From NCBI GenBank assembly GCA_024278345.1, contig JAJRTK010000490.1, forward strand, positions 1 through 18,321: DNA of 18,321 nt. Reading direction: 5' to 3'. The DNA is from a bacterium (lineage in GTDB: Bacteria > CSSED10-310 > JAJRTK01). Of the stretch, positions 13,542 to 18,321 are shown one piece after another. A program made the translations under genes and the position numbers. The notes under the pieces are model-generated. The model worked only from the letters and a program-made list of their open reading frames with translations, did not search any database and had not been told where the DNA came from. The stretch's first letter is position 1. The number at the start of each line of letters is the position of its first letter.

Positions 13542-16124
13542 CTATTTCAAGGAATCCAAAATTCTCTGAAACGCCGGTTGATGCGCCTCACAAGCATTTA
13601 CGGCACACTGCATGGAAAGGGTGTAAAGGTTCGCGCCATCCTGGAGGTAGATGAGGCGGATTCTCTGCCTTCCACCGTCAGGACCCAGCTCGTAAACGAG
13701 CTCCGCACCTGATAGCCCACCAATAGAAAGCGCGCCCTCGCGGACAACCTTGAAACCTTCGGTGGATGCTGACGCCGATTTCACCTGGTTCAGCATCGCC
13801 TCTATCTGCATGTGGGGCGAATAGGGGGTCTTGAGCCAATTCACCGTCCCCTTATAATCGGCTGAAAGATAAGAGACCATAGTCTCCGAGGAGCTGCTGA
13901 CGCTCCAACCTTCTGGCGAGGCAGGAGGTCCGATGGGTTTATCTGATCCTGGCTCCGTGACTTGGGCACCTGTGGAATCAGGGATCGCGGCTACCGTGGT
14001 GGTGTCCGCCGCCGTGGAAGCGACTGGCTCCTTGACTTCCTTGGTCTGCTGAGGCTCCGGGGCTTTTTCTGATTCCTGGGCTCCGGCTGGCGGTGAAAGT
14101 GGCGTCTCGCCGGTGGATGTGCCTGGTTTGTCAGCCCCTTCCGCTCCAGGTGCTGACGCATCAGTCTCATGCCCCTCTGAAGGCGTCGAAGCCGGCTCCA
14201 TTGGCTTTGGTTCTTCCTTCACGTGGGATGGCGCGGCCTCCTCTTCCTGGTGGGATTCCTCTTTTCGCGCTTCTCTTTGGGCTTTCCTGCGCTTCTTCCT
14301 GGATATCTCCTGGAAGAGGTTCGCGCCGCCACTCAAGGCCACCTGCCCCAGATAGCCGAAGGGTGAATAGTGCTCTGCCACGGCGCCTTGGGGAGTATTG
14401 ATAGAACCGCTGATGAGCGGCGGAATCAGCGCGGTGATCTCTTCTAGCTTGGGCAAAGTGTCGAGATCAACGGGAAGGGGTTGTCCCTTGCTCTTCATGG
14501 ACTCGGCGTAGCCAAGGCCGAGGTTGCCAGAGATGGTGAGAAGCCTTGGGATATCGAAGTATCCCACCTGCGTTCCTGGGGCATGGTTGAGTGTTTCGAG
14601 GGCTTTCTTGTATCCCGGCGCTTGCTCGATGTTGACGGTACGTCCCTGATAGGTATCGACTGCTGCTCTCAAGGTCGTTTCGTTCAGGGCGATGACCAGG
14701 ACATCCCCAATGGTGGCATATCCGGAGAGAACTGGGGAATAGGGGACAGTCACCAGGCGGAACTCGACGTTCTGGTAGTTCTGACTCGAGACGTTAATTC
14801 CGGCCTGCTGGAGGAGCGCTTCCAGTTTGGGAAGGAGGGTCTGTCCTTGGCTCAAACCAATGTAAAGAGCCAGCTTCGCTTCGTTGAGTTTGCCCAGGCC
14901 GGCAACGGGGTTGTCAATGAGTGCGACCGGCAGGTCCGGAATCGTCATGCTGAGGCCCAGCTAGCCAGAGAGGGAAGCCAAGACATCTTCCACAAGATCG
15001 AAGTTGGTTTCTTTCTTGAATTCCGCCAGCGCCTGGTGGAGCGCCGCGTCCATTTCGCTATGGACGTCAGTTGGCAGTTTTTCTTTTAGCAGGCCCAACA
15101 CATCGTCGTACAGGCCTTTCACGGCACCGAGGTTTCCGGCACTATAAAGGATCGAATCCTCCGGGGCCATTCTGATGCTGGTGAGGGGCGCGCCTTGGGA
15201 CTTCGCCATGAGCTTCACGATTCCATCGGCCTGTGTGCCATAGCCCAACGCCACTCGATCCAGCACGCCGCCATGGACGATGCTCATGGAGTAGCCCAAG
15301 CCTGCTAAGGTATCGAGGGCAAGGATATCGAACACCATTTGCGCCTCTTTGCCGCCTTCTTCCACGATCAAGGGTCGGATCAGCTCGGTGATCGCGCCGG
15401 CATTGAGGTAGAAAAGGGCAAGGTTGTCTCCGCCCACTTTGGAGTAGACCCATGAGAAATCGGGATCATCCTTGAGAGTCTTGTGGGAAGGACGAAGGAA
15501 AACCGATTGTAGGAGGTCCGCTCGCGAGGCTAGAACAAACTTGCCGTCGCGGACGATTCCGAAAAACCTAAACCCATCTTTCCCCTTGGGACCGACGGTA
15601 TAGAGGGTCGAACCATTCCAGTCCGACTCGGACCAATGGTCCTGACGGCGCTCGATTTCTTCCTTGAACATGGGGACGAATTTATCCCAGAGTGTTTGCC
15701 ATTGGGCTTCACGCCCCGTCAGGTCGAGGCTCCAAACAAAGCCAGGCAAGGCTTCTTCACTCTTCAAGGCCTGAATATCCAGGTCGGTGAGAGCAAAAGT
15801 CATCTTGCCGCCAAGCACTTTCCACACGGTGTCAAAAGGAATTTGAGTCTCTTGCTCGAACGCCGTCGCCACCTCACGCCAGCCGCTCCGCACTGCTTCG
15901 GCCAGCGGCGGGATTTTCTCCCCCACCTTCCACAATCCGGTGGTCCGGAGTTGTGCCTCCATCTCGTCGAGTCCCGCCATGGAAACGTAGACCAAGGTGC
16001 CGGTGGGCAGCGCGCTGGCCTCCGCATCACTGGCAAAGCCCCCCGCAATCGATACGCCAGGCACGAGCCCTATCACGAGGGCTACAGTCACCAGCCAAGA
16101 AACGCTTCTTCGTTGTCGTTTCAT
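13542..16124 (-). pseudogene. Exported DUF3352-type protein interrupted by an in-frame amber codon
   Basis: The gene reads as one frame of 860 residues with a single TAG at 14963-14961 (codon 388). Residues 1-27 form a Sec signal peptide (basic start, hydrophobic core, VSIA before the cut), so the product is periplasmic or surface-bound. The body resembles DUF3352, a family of unknown function that often carries a conserved G-E followed by a hydrophobic strand just where TAG falls; TAG is one change from GAG (Glu). Past the stop the same frame continues for 472 codons with domain-like sequence: more DUF3352, a Lys/Arg then Pro/Glu-rich linker, and a C-terminal region resembling PsbP/DcrB-like domains ending FQRILDSLK. 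A GGGAG precedes the ATG at 16124. It could be a recent nonsense mutation, readthrough, two polypeptides, or a sequencing error. Confidence 0.7.
14961..14963 (-). other. In-frame TAG inside the DUF3352 gene
   Basis: The minus strand reads L-S-G, TAG, then L-G-L-S-M-T-I in the same frame, with no ribosome site before the next ATG at 14948. Amber also ends mtaB, the MoxR-like gene and this gene itself, so general recoding of TAG is unlikely. Confidence 0.9.
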
Positions 16125-16274
16125 TCGAAATCGTCTCCCATCACAAATGGTTTACACGGGGCCTTGGGTGTCCCCTCCATTCCCGGTTTCCCCAAGGTCG
16201 TCAGGTTCTCCCTCCAGAGCGGAAAGACTCTATCAGGCCACCGCAAGAAGGGGAACTGCCACGAGGACAAAACG

Positions 16275-16290
16275 TCTTCCACGTGGGAGA
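16275..16290. promoter_or_regulatory. Near-palindromic 16-bp operator candidate
   Basis: TCTTCCACGTGGGAGA is palindromic at 14 of 16 positions with a perfect CCACGTGG core at 16279-16286. It lies between the divergent genes and about 35 bp upstream of the plus-strand promoter candidate, where a dimeric regulator could control either gene. The regulator is unknown. Confidence 0.35.
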
Positions 16291-16322
16291 TGCAAAAAGA
16301 AAAAACTTTGTTTTGATTTGAG

Positions 16323-16352
16323 TTGTGCGACTTTTCCATTCCGGCTTAGAAT
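16323..16352 (+). promoter_or_regulatory. Sigma-70-like promoter candidate for the PATAN gene
   Basis: TTGTGC (16323-16328) and TAGAAT (16347-16352, five of six matches to TATAAT) are separated by 18 bp. Transcription would start near 16359, leaving a leader of about 170 nt with a 6-bp hairpin at 16361-16386. The -35 match is weak. Confidence 0.4.
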
Positions 16353-16515
16353 GGTCAATCCGGCCAACCTCATGGATGGCTGGCCGAATCCGGTCCGGAG
16401 ATGCTTTTTGGTCCCGCTGTAATCCGGGTGATCCATGTCCAATAACCAACCGGACCCTTTGAGCTGGCTTTCAGAATCGAGTTGAGGTATGAATGTTCTG
16501 CCTCACGCCGCCTTT

Positions 16516-16522
16516 AGGAGGG
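16516..16522 (+). promoter_or_regulatory. Strong ribosome binding site for a GTG start
   Basis: AGGAGGG at 16516-16522 sits about five bases before GTG at 16527 and decides this start for the PATAN gene. Confidence 0.8.
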
Positions 16523-16526
16523 TATC

Positions 16527-18107
16527 GTGTCCCAATCCACTGACAACAAGACGCGCGGCGTCCTGGCGATACTCGCTGCGTTGAGCAGCCGGGGAGCTAC
16601 GGGGACTCTCCGATTTCAGGCCGATTCCGATTCCAAGGACTGGATCGAGTTCCTCTTCCGCCAGGGCCACCTTCTCTACGCAACTTCGAACCGGAAAGGC
16701 GAACGGCTTGGTGAATTCCTGGTTCGTAGAGAAGTTCTGTCGAAAGAGAAAGCTCTGGAAATCCTGCGGGAAGCGAACCGTCGCAAACAGCTCTTTCACG
16801 CCCATCTTGTAGAGCTTGGCCTCATCCAGCTCGACAAGCTCAAGGATCTTCTTTTCCAGCGGGCGGAAGAGCTCCTCGACGCCATCATCCATTCCGATAA
16901 CGGTCGCTTTGTCTTCTTGCCGAACTACCCGCCGGAGATCCAGTCAACCCTGGGTTTATGGATTGACTCGGAGCTTTTTGCTCGTCTGCTGAAACGGCGG
17001 GACGTCTGGCCTCGGGTCTACGACAAGTTCCGAGACCAAAAGCTTGTTCTCCAACTGGGAGCAACTCTTCGACAGCCTGGAGCTCTGGAGAGATTCAACC
17101 CTCCCCAGCGGCGCTTGCTTGAGCTGTTGGATGGCGAGCGGCCAGTTTCCGAAATCCTTGCTGGCCGAAAGAACCGTTTGGACCTCATGATCGCCCTTGA
17201 ACGTTTTCTGGAAAAGGGGGTCATCGAGGTGCGGCAACAAAAGCGGGTCAAGCCCACTTCACCTGGACAAGCCCCCATTCATCCCGCCCCCAGTGCAAGT
17301 GTGGACAAGTATGATCTCGACTTGGTTCCAAGTCTGGCCTCCGGCACGAGTCTTGACAAGATTTCCATTACAGGCTTGATGATGGATGACCTGTATCTGG
17401 TCAGCCAGCTCGATGGCAGGATGTCGATTCGAGAGCTCCTCATTGTTACCGGCCTCACGGAAAACCAGGTGAGCCAAGTTTTGAACCGGCTGAGCAAACG
17501 GGGCTATGTGAAGTTTGCTCGGACAAGGGTGGCAGGGCCGGAAGGAGAAGCTGCTCCGTCCAAGGCAGGGAAACAGTCGCCAGCCGCCCCAGAAGCCGGT
17601 TCCTCCGGAAAGAGGCGCAGTTTTTCTTCGGCGCCGGGGCCTCGTTGGGACCCAAGTGCTCCGGGGGCAACTCTTGGCCCCAAGGCGACGGATCTTTACG
17701 AGCGTGCGCTCCGCGCCTACTCTGCTCGCCAAACCGGGGATGCTCTGAAGCTACTGCGGCGAGCCATGCAGAGAGTGGGAACGCACCCGCCGTTGCGCTC
17801 GAGAATCGCCGTCTGTCTCCTGGACTTCCCTGGGCAACAAGAACAAGCCCTCCACGAAGCGCGACTGGCTTATGAGAGGGCGCCTCAGGAGCGCATGTGT
17901 CTGGAAGCAATGGGTTATGCCTATCTTAGGAAAGGGGATCTCGACACAGCTCGCCGTTTTCTCAAACAGGCGATACTCCGGGACAATAACAACAAAATTT
18001 CCTCTGCCGGGAGGGTTTTTTCCAAGATCCAGCACCACTCCAGTGTCAACGAGCCCTCCGAGTCCATGTGGGAGAGCATCAGACCGTTGATTGGCCTCTC
18101 CAAGTGA
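16527..18107 (+). CDS. PATAN (DUF4388) protein with winged-helix-like segments and TPR tail
   Basis: A probable cytosolic signalling or regulatory protein of 526 residues; no enzyme motif is visible. Residues about 8-135 match the PATAN/DUF4388 plan: ATGTLRF, then WIEFLFRQGHLLYA and RLGEFLVRREVLS. Two segments look like paired winged-helix modules often attached to PATAN: about 193-236 (LLELLDGERPVSEIL...LEKGVIEV) and 288-331 (LYLVSQLDGRMSIRELL...LSKRGYVKF). A Pro/Ser/Gly-rich linker (about 335-380) precedes TPR-like helices (about 384-490). The GTG start at 16527 has an excellent ribosome site. It is the only plus-strand gene, transcribed away from DUF3352. PATAN proteins are known mainly from gliding, heterocyst-pattern and GTPase or two-component signalling contexts; the partner here is not in the window. 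The gene ends with TGA directly before an inverted-repeat element. Confidence 0.8.
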   Translation: MSQSTDNKTRGVLAILAALSSRGATGTLRFQADSDSKDWIEFLFRQGHLLYATSNRKGERLGEFLVRREVLSKEKALEILREANRRKQLFHAHLVELGLIQLDKLKDLLFQRAEELLDAIIHSDNGRFVFLPNYPPEIQSTLGLWIDSELFARLLKRRDVWPRVYDKFRDQKLVLQLGATLRQPGALERFNPPQRRLLELLDGERPVSEILAGRKNRLDLMIALERFLEKGVIEVRQQKRVKPTSPGQAPIHPAPSASVDKYDLDLVPSLASGTSLDKISITGLMMDDLYLVSQLDGRMSIRELLIVTGLTENQVSQVLNRLSKRGYVKFARTRVAGPEGEAAPSKAGKQSPAAPEAGSSGKRRSFSSAPGPRWDPSAPGATLGPKATDLYERALRAYSARQTGDALKLLRRAMQRVGTHPPLRSRIAVCLLDFPGQQEQALHEARLAYERAPQERMCLEAMGYAYLRKGDLDTARRFLKQAILRDNNNKISSAGRVFSKIQHHSSVNEPSESMWESIRPLIGLSK

Positions 18108-18110
18108 TGG

Positions 18111-18321
18111 GTATCCACGCAAGGCGGGACAATGGCTCGGAAAAAAACTTGGCTTCGGACAACGCCGCGCTCCGCTCGGCGGTGGTCCGGGGACTCCGTC
18201 CCCGGTCCCCTGGCAGGGCTTCGCCCCGCACCCACCAGGGAGCTAGCTCCCTGGACCCACATTTTTTGTACGCTTCACATTTTCCTTTTTTTTCCTGTTC
18301 TGTCCCGCCTTGCGTGGATGC
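18111..18321. mobile_element. MITE-like palindromic element with 19-bp perfect terminal inverted repeats
   Basis: ATCCACGCAAGGCGGGACA at 18113-18131 is repeated perfectly inverted at 18301-18319, and the outermost bases 18111 and 18321 also pair. The interior is noncoding and packed with hairpins: 18163-18167/18177-18181; an 8-bp stem 18187-18194/18198-18205; GGGC-ttc-GCCC at 18216-18226; and a perfect 20-bp palindrome at 18235-18254. No transposase frame is present. It begins three bases after the PATAN stop. The window stops at the right repeat, so target-site duplication cannot be checked. It may instead be a structured intergenic repeat family. Confidence 0.65.
18235..18267 (+). terminator. 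Terminator candidate for the PATAN gene inside the repeat element
   Basis: The 20-bp palindrome at 18235-18254 is followed by six T's (18262-18267) on the plus strand, with an intervening ACCCACA. The gap is longer than ideal, but a hairpin plus U-run 130 bp past the PATAN stop could end its transcript. A second T-rich tract follows at about 18278-18295. Confidence 0.45.

Larger units (their letters stand above)
16125..16526. promoter_or_regulatory. Divergent intergenic region between DUF3352 and PATAN genes
   Basis: A 402 bp region with no gene, serving both divergent genes. It contains, left to right: an inverted repeat CCTTGGG / CCCAAGG (16162-16168, 16191-16197) in the likely 5' leader of the minus gene; a near-palindrome centred on CCACGTGG (16275-16290); an A/T-rich tract (about 16294-16325); a plus-strand promoter candidate (16323-16352); a hairpin CGGCCA / TGGCCG (16361-16366, 16381-16386); and TCCGGTCCGGA (16389-16399). 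I could not identify a good minus-strand promoter. Confidence 0.6.

Noticed and set aside
13542-16124. General reassignment of TAG as a sense codon
   Set aside because: mtaB, the MoxR-like gene and the DUF3352 gene itself all end at TAG at sensible lengths.

Overview
The window reads as a chromosomal segment of a free-living, moderately GC-rich, Gram-negative-type bacterium. A large Ser/Thr kinase-ATPase-TPR hub protein, a PATAN (DUF4388) signalling protein, an exported DUF3352 protein and a dispersed complex I cluster fit Acidobacteriota, Myxococcota, Desulfobacterota or a related uncultured lineage. I cannot place it more closely. All recognisable genes but one lie on the minus strand. GTG and TTG start codons occur, and TGA and TAG both serve as ordinary stops.

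From the right end of the minus strand leftward: an exported DUF3352-type protein (16124 to 13542) is interrupted by one in-frame TAG at 14963-14961. After a 384 bp gene-free leader comes a respiratory block, nuoB-nuoC-nuoD-nuoI, followed by a gene overlapping nuoI that encodes a membrane-anchored MoxR-like AAA protein whose Walker A motif has decayed. The NuoC protein carries an extraordinary N-terminal extension of about 213 residues with three 72-bp tandem repeats. Next come two RNA-modification genes, mtaB (methylthiolation of t6A37 in tRNA) and cca (CCA addition), then a 1307-residue kinase-ATPase-TPR protein, then a small proline-rich protein with three copies of a D-R-G-R-G-G-T-M-G motif.

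On the plus strand, divergent from the DUF3352 gene across a 402 bp intergenic region with a promoter-like sequence and a near-palindrome, lies a gene for a PATAN plus two winged-helix-like segments plus TPR protein (16527-18107). It is followed immediately by a 211 bp palindrome-rich element bounded by perfect 19 bp inverted repeats, which looks like a MITE or a structured intergenic repeat. The left end of the window holds a strong factor-independent terminator.

NuoB, C, D and I form the quinone-reducing and connecting part of the complex I peripheral arm. No nuoA, E, F, G, H or J-N is present here, so the membrane arm must be encoded elsewhere or be absent. The MoxR-like protein may act in assembly of this arm. 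The kinase and the proline-rich Thr-repeat protein form a plausible enzyme and substrate pair. These functional links are inferences from position and motifs. The most unusual signals are the repeat protein behind the kinase, the NuoC extension, the decayed MoxR protein in the nuo operon, the amber codon in DUF3352, and the terminal-inverted-repeat element.
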